Shown: in pieces, positions 1-12,000 of the stretch
How positions within the stretch are numbered: the first letter of the stretch is position 1
Layout of the letters: every line of letters starts with the position of its first letter
NCBI GenBank assembly: GCA_039111635.1
Contig: JBCAQO010000014.1
Location: 2,232,001-2,296,000 of the forward strand
DNA: 64,000 nucleotides
DNA from: Heterobasidion occidentale
Taxonomy: Eukaryota; Basidiomycota; Agaricomycetes; Russulales; Bondarzewiaceae
Direction: 5' to 3'
Notes under the pieces: generated by a model
What the model was told of the DNA's origin: nothing
What the model saw: the letters and a program-made list of their open reading frames with translations, nothing else
The model's database searches: none
Position numbers and translations under genes: made by a program

Positions 1-510
1 GTCGGACACCGTGGGGATCACAATCCAGGATCTCCTGGACGAGAAGACAGGAGACATTCTCGTAGGGTCGGAACTTTTGGTCGAATGTTTTGTGCAAAAC
101 AAACTTACCTTGCGCTTGAACGTTCGTCTTTTATATCCCTTGTTCCTTAAGGCGCCACTCACACCGTATCTTATGATCTTAAAGTGGCGAGGGTGCAAGC
201 CATGGAACGATCAATTTTGGACGAGAACTTACAGTCAAGATCCTAAGCCAATTACACTTGGCAAGCTCGCCGAGCGCATTGCGGCCGCGGTGCGAAAGTT
301 CAAACAGAACTTCAAGGTGTGTCGCATTTAACAACGGCCCTGAGATCATCATGGCTAACAATGCGAGTGCTCTGAAAGATTGCTGAGGACTCGGCCGGCA
401 TGCTAGCTTATAGTTATCCCTCTGCAGTTGAGCTTCGCCAAGTCGTGCTCATTGGGTTTGTTCATGTATCCCAAGGGAGCTGGCAACCCGATCTTAGAGT
501 CTTGGTTTGA
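1..510 (+). CDS. DUF6699-like protein, 3' part (5' end outside window)
   Basis: Coding is already open at position 2. Three exons fit: 2-121, 185-316 and 388-510, with stop TGA at 508-510. The reading is SDTVGITIQDLLDE, then LRLN, then (intron) WRGCKPWNDQFWTRTY, then ITLGKLAERIAAAV, ending SWQPDLRVLV. The same intron positions and motifs recur in the gene at 4635-5668, so the two are paralogues. The short GVT(I)xDVL-like motif and the W-rich second exon resemble the DUF6699 family of basidiomycete proteins of unknown function; that assignment is from pattern memory and is tentative. No catalytic residues, signal peptide or membrane segment are visible. The missing start lies upstream of the window. 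Confidence 0.6.
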
Positions 511-565
511 TACGTCATGTGTCCCAAGGCAGTTGGCAACCCGATCTTAGAGTCTTGATTTCATA
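463..565 (+). repeat. Imperfect 50-bp direct repeat at the 3' end of the DUF6699-like gene
   Basis: Positions 463-512 and 516-565 are two 50-base copies differing at about five positions, with a 53-base period. The first copy holds the last codons and the stop of the gene (GSWQPDLRVLV, stop). The second lies in the 3' flank, where it repeats the words GTTGGCAACCCGATCTTAGA and GTCTTG. It looks like a recent local duplication. Confidence 0.8.
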
Positions 566-2429
566 TGCTAATTATTCCTCGTGCACTCGTGCTCTATGTT
601 ATACAACCTGTCCACTATGATTTACATGCATAATAACACATTCTTACCGGTATCTTGTGCGCATCAATAAGTCCTAGCCTTGGTCGCTGGTAGGTCGCTG
701 GGTATTCCGCTAGACCGCAAGCAGGCCGGCCAACGCGGCCCGTTCAATTACCTCAGCAACACCTGAGGACTTTTGTGTTTCGAAATCTGAGTCTCCTCAC
801 CGTTACCTGGCTTATCCTTACTTTTCTCCACATCACGGACGTCGAAAGAAGAGGCCCTATACGATCTCACTCGATGAAAGCTTATTGACATTGCGGATGA
901 TATCTGAAGATGCAGGTGGAAACCGCAGAAGCACTATCGTACTGAACGTCACTGTCTGTCGAGCGAAGCCGACTATGTAGTTATGAATCCTTCAATTCTT
1001 AGGACACAGTCTGCGCAGTGCCTGCAGTCTTGCGCCTCATCTTTTTGACCGACGATGCAGGACAAAGCTGTACGAGCTGGTCGAACGAGAAGTAGACTTT
1101 GGTAAGGTGGAACCTCGTGGTCCCCTGTACGTCGCCACATCCACGTACGAATTGACATCGACCAGGTCTCCGACGTCAAACACGTACGGCGAGCAACGCT
1201 TCACGCGACCGTCTCCGGCACGCATGTAGAAGATGACCTTCTCGGGAACCCTTCAGGAGTCTGCAACGCAGGCGGCTTTCCCTTCAGGATCGTCGTCGGA
1301 TGTCAGAGCAGAGGCGGGCTTTTTCGCGAGCCCGGCCACCTTTGCGATGTGAGGGTAGGGACTCGCCGTGTTTGCGTGGGACAGGGCTTACTCGTGTAAA
1401 GACGCGGCGCCGAAGGTAAAGTTCGTCGGGGATCTTCATGATGTCGGATGGTTCATAGTCCCCGAGGGTTCGCAGAACGAATTTCCGTATGTTGCTCATT
1501 GCGGTGCTCTGAGCGTTGTACTGATCACGGAAGCCCTCTGCCGACCGGAGTGTCAGGAACATGGACGCTTTGCAAGCCGATTTACTTTGTCTACGACTGG
1601 TGAGCAAGTCATCTAGACCGTCAACGGACAGAGGATACTCACCCGTCCCAATTTCCCAGCGGTGCGAGGTTATGTTTGCCCAAGAACATTTGCAACCTGA
1701 GAGAAAAGCGGCAGAAAGTGGTGGGTGCTTGTTTGCGGTCGAGCACATCGCTGGAGTACGCGATTTGATATTTGTGGGTGATATCCTTGGACGTAAAGTC
1801 GGGGATGGTGCAGATATGCATACAAATATCTTCAAAACACCTTGGCAATCGCTGCCACCGCTTAAGTTCCTCGTTGGGCTCTGGTTTGGCTGCGAGGCGT
1901 GCGATGCCATCAGGATATGAGTCGCGAACGGCTTTGGCACTGCCGAGTACTGAGGTCTAGGTCAATACAGTGTTCGGCATGGATAGCATGTGGTGGCACT
2001 CACACTTGACGAAGGACATGGTTCTGGGTGAGTGGGTTGCGCGGGTTGTTGTTGTTGTTGTTGCAAAAAGGCTCCTAATAAGAGCGAACGACACAGGACA
2101 GGGGTTGACAGGGGCTCATCATGAGGCCGCGGAGTCTACTAGAGAATGGAAGAATGGAGCATCCATAGGGCTGGGAGGCAGACAAGAGCGCAGACAAGCT
2201 TTCAGTAGTGAACTTGGGTGTTTCCGAACGGTATAAGTGATTTCGTGGCGTCATGACGCTGTCTGTGGACTGATAATTACCTACTGGTGTTGGGGTGCAA
2301 CACCGAACGGAGCCACAGGGTGTATGAACTCCTTCGAGAAGAGTCGACCAACAAATCGCATCGCCGACGACATAGGACGTGTGGCGGGAGGGGCTGACGT
2401 TTAGATCAAGTAAGTCAGTCCTGTGCGCT
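566..2429. other. No convincing gene; possible eroded coding remnants
   Basis: Short open stretches occur on both strands but none forms a gene model. On the minus strand near 1225-1037 there is a protein-like stretch (CSPYVFDVGDLVDVNSYVDV) with plausible coding composition. It soon runs out of frame and its neighbours do not splice onto it cleanly. A minus-strand open frame at 1940-1284 has no recognisable domain. A gtt repeat lies at about 2045-2062. The stretch may hold a decayed gene. Confidence 0.35.
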
Positions 2430-4321
2430 CAATATGGCGAAGGACCTGTGCGCCACTGCGAGGACGAGGTGTGTGCAAAGGGTGCAGAATTCACAGATCG
2501 ACACTGTCCCCTGACATCTGTGATAGGCATTCGAGCGAACACCGACTAACATGGAGTGAGTTGTTTCTGGCAGGACAGTTTGTCGATCGACATTTGAAGA
2601 GCGCGCTCCGAAGACGGGCGTACATCCTGCGTACACCGGTCACTATCGAAACTCTCTTCCAAGGGACACCCGCAAATGCCAGCAACTTACACGTTGTGGG
2701 TGAGTCACAGGTGGTGCGGCAATAGTCCTCCACGCAATGAGCGACCCTCATATGTATGCGTGAAATTGTGGACGGTAATTCCAACAAAGATTTCTATGAT
2801 CATAATCGTGCTCGGCACGACCGCTCAGACGCCGCCCTAATACGCCCGCGCAAATCGAGCAGGGGGTATGAATGATTGCGAGTACAAGGGACGCGAGGGT
2901 GAGTCTCATCGACTCGAGCGTCAATGGTGAGTTCTTTTCCCTAAAAGGCCGGGGCTCTTGAGCTGACTGGCGCGGACTTGAAGGGGTGGCCTGGAAACGG
3001 TTTACTGAAGAGCACAGTCTAGGCCTTGGTGTGACGTACCGCAGTTTGATGATCTGTCTGAAGGAGGATATGTAGGTGGGTATTGCCCTTTGCAAGGTTT
3101 TGAATTGGCACGAGGGCTCGGAAATAAATCCAACTGCCGTATGCATGTTCTCGGCATACATCTTTGATGCGCGGAATCGTGTTCGTTTACAGAGGAAGTT
3201 CTAGACCACGTCGACCCAAGGTTCCGAAATGCACTCGTGATGTCGGACAACACTGTTTCGTACAACGAAGATGATCCTACCAGACGGTCCAGAGACGGCG
3301 AGAAGTTAGCGGCACAGGCGTAGTAAGTCATCTCTCCGTGTTTTCGGATATTTTGCTAAACAATGAGCAGAGAACTCTCCTCTGTTCTCCCCAACGCATT
3401 TCGCAAGTATTCGCTACGCCCTTAGCAGTCATGGACAAGCACACTCTAACTCCGGGGCTAGAACTCCTGCTGGTCTCCCGGCTTGTAACAGGCTCAAGCA
3501 CGCGCGCATCTGTAGGCAGCGTGGCAGCGCTGATGTCCGACGAACAAGCTGCACATCTTGAAGCTTCCTAATATCTAGAAGCCTGCTGGGTCCACGTGCG
3601 ATAGACCTCCGAGCAGGTTCTAGACAACTCCATCGCGGCGGGCGCCCAAGTAAGTAGTCTCTGCGCTGAAGTCTAATTGGGTCGCGTCATTTTAGAAGAC
3701 GAATAGTGCCGGATCGTGAACATCGCACCTTCTGAATTCTAATTCCATCAAAGCATTCCAGCTGCGTTAGCTGCTCGCGACGTAACGATTGCGTTGGGTA
3801 ACACAGATATGTGTCGTCGATATCTCATCGCCCTTCAACAGGTCCACACAGGTCTAGGTCACTCCAGTACTGGGCATCCAAAGAGATGTGCTTACTCCGC
3901 TGGTAATTTCAAACGTGGTGCTGACTTCACCTGTCAGTCTTCGCAACAGGTCTTAATTGTGTGCAGCGCTCGAGGAGTATGATCTCTCCGAAGATTGGCG
4001 TATGCTAGGCGTCTTTTTACAGTGCATACTTCAAGGTAAGGAGAAGACGGCCTCTTCTTTGTTTTTAATTATCGAGTGACTGGCATCTGAAGGCGCTCCC
4101 TTCTTCTAGGACGGACAGCTAGTCTAGTCCCCGATACAAAGGTCGACGAGCTGATTGGACAGATGATAAACAGTCAAAGCCTAGACCGCCCGAGCTTCGA
4201 CTCCCCTTGCTATTGCGTTGGGCACGGAGATGCCGGCCGAGCGCTCTCGTATATTTTGAGATCCATATATGTTACACTTGGGTGTCGCATGATTTTTTTT
4301 TTGACGTATATTCGTGGCTAA
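2430..4321 (+). pseudogene. Possible multi-exon gene of unknown function, perhaps decayed
   Basis: Several plus-strand segments read like protein. About 2437-2550 reads GPVRHCEDEVCAKGAEFTD. 2571-2698 lies between a good acceptor and a good donor and reads FVDRHLKSALRRRAYIL. About 2757-2870 reads REIVDGNSNKDFYDHNRARH. About 3191-3320 reads EEVLDHVDPRFRNALV. 3418-3571 reads MDKHTLTPGLELLLVSRL. About 3760-3850 reads IPAALAARDVTIALGNTDM. A last pair, about 3970-4034 and 4111-4321, reads LEEYDLSEDWRMLGVFLQC, then VDELIGQMINSQSLDRPSFD, with the stop at 4319-4321. The final intron (gtaagg..ttctag) keeps frame. I could not join all segments into one frame, and several stops intervene. I recognise no family. 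It may be intact but mis-modelled, or decaying; transcript data would decide. Confidence 0.35.
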
Positions 4322-4634
4322 CTCTGGAGTTATACATCAGTGATGAAGCGTTGAATCATGCCTATCTCTAGCAAGCTTGCTTGGGATTGACGTGAAATGA
4401 ACAGGCATAGAAGGAATTCCTATGTTCTCCTGGCATAGATTATTCATTCTCTTGGTTGGTTTACTCGTACAATGCGCATGTAGATAGGGCCTAGACCCTA
4501 AGAGGCCTTTATGGTTGATTTCGCTCTGTACGTCTGGTCTGGCGGCCTACATCTGTGCCGCATGGTGGGGCATATAACGCCACCTCTTCTTCACGAGTCT
4601 TATCTCCCCCTTGGATACACGTTCTCATCTACCG

Positions 4635-5668
4635 ATGGCGACAGTACCTTGGAGCGGTAGGCCTTTTGCGCTTGTCATGTGCCGTCTCATGCTGACAGGC
4701 TTGTTTTACAGCTCAGGAGGATAATCAAGATGCCCGCGATTACTTCGAAACTTCCTACCTTTCTCAGAATTTTGCAGACGGCGAGCCGAACTTCGTACCA
4801 ATGTCTATTGCTGTCTTTATTCTAAAACGAATAGTAGACCCCATCGTGCTGTGCCCGGGCATAAATGGTATACATCTCTATCTTCCCACCCGACCACCTG
4901 AAACTGACCGCGGTCGAATTTATCAACAAGCCCAACGTATGCACGTGCATTATGATCCGTTCCATCCATCGTTCATCAACACCGCGGTACGGCCGTCCAA
5001 CGTAGACTCACCCACAGAAACTTTGGCCACCACAGCCGCTGCGTCCAACACACCAGAAGCGCCCCTTGCAAACTCTCGTATTCAATCTGTCACCGTACTT
5101 TATCGTCCCATCACAGTCCGCGGTCGATCCTTGTATGTGGGGGTTTCGAAACGACCCATCCAATTTGTGAGCAGGACATCGGGCGCGGTGGGGGTTGTGA
5201 TCCAGGATGTCCTCAATCAGGACATAAAGGACGTCCTCATGGACTCAGAACACCTAGTTGACTTTGATCAACGGAAGCTCACCTTGCGACTGAATGTTGG
5301 TTTTTGCTCTTTCGATTTTTTTTGAGACTTACCCCTGTCATGTAGTGGAAGGGGTGCGATCTATGGAGTAATCAGTTTTGGACGAGGACCTACGGGAAAG
5401 ATCAAAAATCAATCACTCTCGGAAAGCTCGCACACCGTATCGCGATTGCGGTACAAAAATTCCACCAAAGCCACAAGGTATGTTCATGAGCAACAATTAA
5501 CTTGCCTTGCGGCTAATGCCATCTGCCTATCAGACTGGAATCTCTGACGCGTTGAGCAGCCCTCACACAATCTACCCCTCTGCGGTCGAACTACATCAAG
5601 TCATACTTCTTGGATTTATCCATGTATCTAGAGGAAGCTGGCAACCTGACTTGAGCGTCTTGATGTGA
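4635..5668 (+). CDS. DUF6699-like protein, complete paralogue
   Basis: A consistent four-exon model is 4635-4656, 4712-5295, 5346-5477 and 5534-5668, giving about 290 aa from MATVPWSAQEDNQDARDYF to PDLSVLM. The tiny first exon is supported by a clean GT..AG intron (4657-4711) that keeps frame into the long second exon. The third exon (WKGCDLWSNQFWTRTY, then ITLGKLAHRIAIAV) and fourth exon (YPSAVELHQVILLGF) match the gene at the window's left edge in sequence and intron position. A GVVIQDVL motif near residue 180 recalls the DUF6699 family; its function is unknown. No signal peptide or membrane span is seen. The two copies lie about 4.6 kb apart in the same direction, so tandem duplication is likely. 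An ATG at 4801 is in frame and is the alternative start. Confidence 0.75.
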
Positions 5669-6051
5669 TGGTCCATTCGTTAGCATTTACATTTGTACGT
5701 TTGTATTGTTTACAGACTGGAATATATTCATTGAAGCATAGCGCAGGAATAACAAGATGTGAGGCATAAGTATTCTCTTTTGCCGATACATCGTTCATGC
5801 TGTGCGGTTCAGAAGTATGATCGATATATCAAGGCCCACAAGGAGCAGACACCACAAAGGTGGTCCGACGAAGCAGCCTGATGCTAATGGAGAATACAAT
5901 GCGATTGATGTATTTGCGTTCTAGAGTATTGAGTGTGGTATCATCACAACAGGTAGGTAGATAGTCCATGAGATGAGCAGTGATCAGGAAAACAATGCGA
6001 CAAGGAGAGGGCGAAAATATAATGATAATAAAAGCAGTGATCAGCAGACGA
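5669..6051. other. Convergent 3' region
   Basis: AT-richer spacer between the plus-strand DUF6699-like gene and the minus-strand cohesin loader. No gene is seen. It should hold both 3' untranslated regions. Confidence 0.5.
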
Positions 6052-9000
6052 TTAGTCCATGTCATCTTCAGGGTCAACCGTGACACCATCTTCATTCCAG
6101 ATTTCGAGAAACTGCAGGATGCGACGGTCAGCAACAAGAAAAGGATACGAAAAAGTCAATAGCATACTGTGTTCCGCTGACTAGCTATATCTTGTGTAGT
6201 CAGCAGCGGTGCTGTCGCGAAAGGTATGCGGTCCCACGAGAGCAGGTTATTGTGACGTCTGTTAGCAGGCTTGTCGCCCATTGCATTCTTCTTGCCGACG
6301 ACCCATTTTAAGCATTTTCTGCAAGAGAATGGTAAGTCGAGACCCTAAGGCCCATAGGTCAAACTTACTCTTCTGAGAGACCGTATAAAGTCTTGAGATG
6401 TCCCTTCAAGAGCATAATCATAGCGATAACAACGGAGCAACGGAGCAGCGGCAATTTGTCAAGCGATTGCCATGAGGGATCTGAGGCTGACAGAGCACGA
6501 AATGATTGGAAGGGCATACGGCTTCACATTCTAGAAAAAACATACCTCCGTTTGGCGGGATCAAGGATCCCGGTTGGACCTGAGCATCAGACATCTCTAT
6601 ATCTCCAGGATTCGGTTGTACGGGCTCGCGCAGCTGAGTGAGTAGATGTGACGGTGATAATAACTCCATCAATTGCATGCCAGCAGTCGATAATACGGCA
6701 ATAAGATTTTTCACAACCATAAGCACCTCTTCTTGAGACTTGTAGTCGAAGGTGGCAAAGTTCTCCACCATATACCGAGCAAGTCGATGTCATCTTGAGT
6801 GCTCGATAGAGAAGTGTTCATGTCAAACACTCGCACGAGTGACTTAAGAAAATCTAACTTCGAGGCACGCTTCTCTCGAACGAGTGAGTACCAGCGTTGA
6901 AGCAAGGCAGTAGGGACGTTTTGTACGCGATATCCTGCAAATTCCGATCAGTATGAGGCGACACATACATGGAAAACTCTTACCTTGAACATGACCTTGC
7001 ATGAGTGTCTTCTGGTAATCGAAAGAAGATCGAGCACTGATAGTGTATCGAGAATTGAGAAGTGATGCATGTTTGCTATGCAATATGGCATGCAAAGCGC
7101 TGGCTCTTCCACTCAATGCAGTGTTTGGACTGGTCTCCAGGGCTATGATCACAGGGAAGGACTGGATGATGTCAGCGCTCTTCGAGAGAGGTGTCGAAAT
7201 ATGTTGACAATCACCTGTAGAGGATGTGCAAGACCTTGTTTGATAGTGAAGCTCAAGATATCCACGGCTGCGGCTTGGGTCTGTGCGTGTGTTGATAGTG
7301 CAGCTTGCAGTATGGGATCAAGATATCTTTGAACCACCGCGGAGCTCACCCTGGATTGCAATCAATCGGACAGCATTTGGCCAATCGAGAACAACTCTCA
7401 CCCTGAGTCAGCAAAACCATCGGTATTTCCGACTAGTTCCTCCATATTGACATCGGTGGCAGCCGATTTTGGTCTTGCGCTCTCTAAGAACTAGAATAAG
7501 AAGTCGAACTGCTAGCGAATTCACGATCACCTACTCTTTTCCTTTGCAGCATGCTTCGAAGCCTCAGATACCAAGAAATCTTGCAGTATTTTGAGTAACC
7601 GTCCACGACTCTCATCTTCTGGCGATGCAAAAATGGCGTCCATGATCACAGCAGACGAATCTAGAGTCATCAAGGTAGGCTGAGACCTGAAGAGGAAGCC
7701 TACAGTGGGAGCGTCAGAAATGGTTCGTTTCTTGTTTATCTTTTACTGACCAAGGCATTGAAGAATGCGTCCTCGCAGACCTGCCTCACTATGCTTTTGA
7801 TACAGCTTCAGTAGACTGTGATAGATGTGGACGATGATGGACCCCTTGACGCTAGTCAATGACATATTCGTGTTAGTTTCGAAACTTCATACCTTTGATA
7901 TAGCGTCCAAGTCAGGAGTCAGTTCTGTAACTTAAGACTTGAGCCCAAATCTGTGGGGTCATCAACGACGTGACAAACCTTGATATTCGCCTCTCAAGTG
8001 GTCGAAGTCACAGTGCTCCGCTAGAAGGGACACGATGAAAATGAGAATCGAGAGGGCTCGCGCATCGGTAGGTGCCATAGGTTGGGTCGAGGAACGTGCA
8101 ATCGCTTGTTGCAAGCGAACTAAACGAATGACAATGGCTCACAGTCAGATTTGGCCAACCATCATGGTCGATGAACGCACGGTTGCATGATTTCAACAAA
8201 GCCACCAGACGGGTGAAATCGTGAGTCAGATTTTGGACTACGGCACACATGCAGGCCACAGTCTCTTGCAATGCCTGTAACAGAGGTTTCATCATCAAGC
8301 GCGCATCTTCTTTTGAAGCACTGACCTGAACTCCGCCCGTCGTCGAAGGCCTCAAAATCATTGGCTGCAATGCCAGCTGAAGTTCCTGTCCGAATTTGGC
8401 GGCTGTTTTAGGCATGTTCGGTATAGAGACGCGGAAAATTTTGAGCAGGTAGTCTGATGTCACCTGCTCTTCAGGCTGAAATATAATACATCAAAAATTA
8501 AGGCTCAAAGAAGTTCAGTAAGTAAAGGACGCACCGTTGAAGAGTTTTTCAAGTACGGCAATAATGTTGACGCATGGGACCCCGAGAGCACAGTCGGGTA
8601 TGCCGTAGCAAAGAGATAGATAGTCCTGATACAATTGATCACGGTCTAGAAAGGAAGGCGGTCAACGAAAAATAGGATCAGGGGAGACAATCGACACGTA
8701 CAAAGCCTGGAAGTTCTGACGCATCCACGAGGCCGTCGATTAATGCCTCACAGATTTCAGCATAGCGTACATGGAGGGCATTCGCCTCTGCGCCTTCTTT
8801 ATCAACCATAATCTTGTGCAACACATCTTCTAGAGGCGACTGGCGATCTTTGAAATGTCCCGATACACCCATGATGATCGAAACCTTCGCCAGTAGCTGA
8901 GTTTTGTCAGCCGAATTGATGGGAGCAGCTTGCGATCGCTGCAATGACATAGCGGAAACAGGGCTTTGGAACCAAAGTTCTTCGATCGTCTTGACTGCCA

Positions 9001-12000
9001 GATCCTTGACGGTATCATCCTCGTCGAACATCCGCATCACCAGTCTGGTGCAAATATCCGTACGACGTTCGTTGTTGTCGATGACGCCGTAATAAGATTT
9101 GAGTAATTTTATGACGCGCTTGCGAACTCCGAGTCCGGTGTCCTATAATGACTGTCAGTGATCTGTCGCCAAAAGGGGATCGATACGTACTGCGATACGA
9201 TCTGCGATCTTCTGGAAATAGTTGCCTGCTACTTCGGGCGAGTCGATCATGTACTTTCCAATGAGCTCGACAGCAGCATCGCGCACAGCTGGGGAACTAT
9301 CAAGCAGATGGCTCTCGATTCCACGGCGGACATTGATCTGCGCGGATTGTTAGAAAAAGCGATCATGTACGCAATTTGGATACTTACAGTCGATAGAATT
9401 GTAGGATCACTCGTAACAATTTGACCGAGCGCCCTCAAGGCTTTTGTACGCATGAAAACTGGCGGTGCATCCAGAGCGAGCAAAATGACATTCAAGATTG
9501 GATGGTATGAGTTCTTCAAATCTTGAATAATCCCTATTTCTTCAGCCAGACGATCCACACGCGTCACGTCGTCCTGAGAGCTGAGATAGAAGTTAGGTAT
9601 GGTCTTGCCCCGTATAAAGGAGATATACCTGATGTCGAATACATCAGTAGCGGCGTCCTTCCACACGTCTCTCAATGCAGCTTTGATCTTGTTGCCAATA
9701 CGGAGCGCCTTGGGTTGACTGGATTTGATGAGATCGAGGTCATCGCTATCATCTGCCCAGGCTTGCATTGAATTGTTTGAGAGCAAAAGCCAACTCTTGG
9801 CCCCAAGTGACGGCCGTGAGCTCCCTAGCACTCTACAATATCCGAACAGCTGTGTGATTAGATGATTTCCATTTTAAACCACGATGAAGACTCGCCTCGT
9901 AAGCTTGATCTTCGGAGGATCGTTTCGAGAGATGTGTCACAACTTCCTGGTGAGCTGTAATGAGTCGCTCCAGTTGTTTCATGTTCGCATTTGATAGAAC
10001 CTGGAACAAGATGAGTCGAACATGTGATGTTTTAGGCGGACTTCTTCTTACCTCGTCCAAGGGCCTCAAAGCTGGAGAATCAGAACCATTTTCTGCTTGC
10101 CTAAACTTGAGAGAACTAGAGCGTAGCCGAGCAGCGATGACGCCAAGGTGATCAAGTGCGATCGTCTTGGCAGCGTTGTTGTCGGTTTGATTCGTAGATT
10201 TCACGTCGTCCAGCGATGAGACCTAAGCAGTGATGTGTGAGGTTCCTGCGCAAAGATGAGCAGAGAAGCCACCCACCATGAATCTGCAGACGATGCTCAA
10301 GACCAAACTTGCAGCTGGCCATTCTGGCCAAAAGAGGACTACTAAAAGATCCGAAACTAAGTTATCGAAGATGGCACGGTATTCTGACTCGTTCGAGTTT
10401 TTGGTAGCCTTGCCCTTGCCCGACCTGAACGCGTTCAACTCATGAGATATCTCTGCATGATCATCACGGCTATGATGAGCCTACCGTTGCGTCAAGAAAA
10501 TCACAATCGTCTTTGCTGCCTTCATTGCCGACTCCAGGCCAGAGATGTACAGTTGAATTTCCTGCAATTAATGAGGTCGAGTTCCTTTGAGAGCGCGATA
10601 AAATCAACGCACCCCCATGTCCTTGTCGTCCAAGAACGGTTCTTCTGCCTTCTCGGCCATGCTGTCCTGACGACGGAGAGCAAGCGTCTGTTGACGTGCC
10701 TTGCCAAATCTGCGTGCCTCTATCCGGACACCATGCGCCGAAGTCTGAACCAATTGCAGTAATAGTGCAGAGACGGTACGTATTGAACGACCATCTCGCA
10801 ACCTTGGAGAGCGAAGTCTCTCAAACCCGTGCTCAGGTGCGTGATAATGGAAACTTACCGAAATTGCCCTGCCTTCTGTTTCGTGTCTGAGAGTCTAATT
10901 AAAGACCCTAAGATCTCTTCGATAATCCACGAGCGCTGATCTTCATGGTTGGCAAAGATCTACTCGAAAAAAAACAGTCAATACAATGTGTTCAGTCAAT
11001 CCTGCGAGACTCACACTTCGAATGAGCGACAACGCATCTAGCCTCAGTCCTCGCATCGCGCTCTGACCCAACGTGCTCACGACGATATTGTCCTTTCTCC
11101 CCTTCCCCTCACTCTCCGACTCGACGACAAAAAACGGGCCGATGGCGATATAGACCGCCTGGATGATGATCGAGTCGGACATGACCACCGTATCCGCACA
11201 CACGAGATTGTTGATCCTAGGTAGCACAGACGAAAGCGCTTGGAACACCTCCGCGAGCTGCCGTCGATGCCCCTTGGCATCGTGCGACCCGGCCTTGACG
11301 ACATAGTGCAGGAGGCCAGACAGGTTCCCGTCTGTAAAAGCCTCGACGAACGGATAGATGATCTTGCTTAGTTGGTTCTTTATCGCAGAGAGACACGTAG
11401 TGATCAGCTCCTCCGAATAAACCTGCTTCGTCAATCGATCGCTACCGAGTAACGCGATGCAGCAGTCTGCGGCGAGGATACTGTCCCGCGCCACATCTAG
11501 CGTCCGAGCAAGACCGTCCAGATCGGCCTCGGTTATTTCATGCGCCGGGGGGTCAGGCTCCTTCATGCCCTCTTCCTGTTCATCCTCACCACCCGCTGGA
11601 GTATGCGATTTTGAGCGCTGCTCAGCCTGCGAAAGCGCCTTTTTTGCTTTTGCACTCTTCCTCTTGCTTGGTGACAAGCTCACACCGCGCGGAGCCTCGA
11701 CCTCGCTGCCACGGAAAGGGTCAAGGTCCTCGCCGAGGCGTACACTGCGCTCTAGCATCTTCAATATACGCGAAAGCGTCGAGATCTCGATGTCAGCTAT
11801 GCTGCCAGGGCCACGCGCGCGAGGCGTGTTAACTGAACCGCCATGCCCGCGTAGCCGCTTCATCGGACGCGCCACCTGGCCGATGTATTTTGTGAGCTTG
11901 CGGATCATGTTGTGATGTAGCTGTGGTCGAGCGGGCTCCGCGGTGAGCAGAGAAAAGAACTCGGTGGATAGAGATTCGAGGTCCGCATCTGCGGGCAAGG

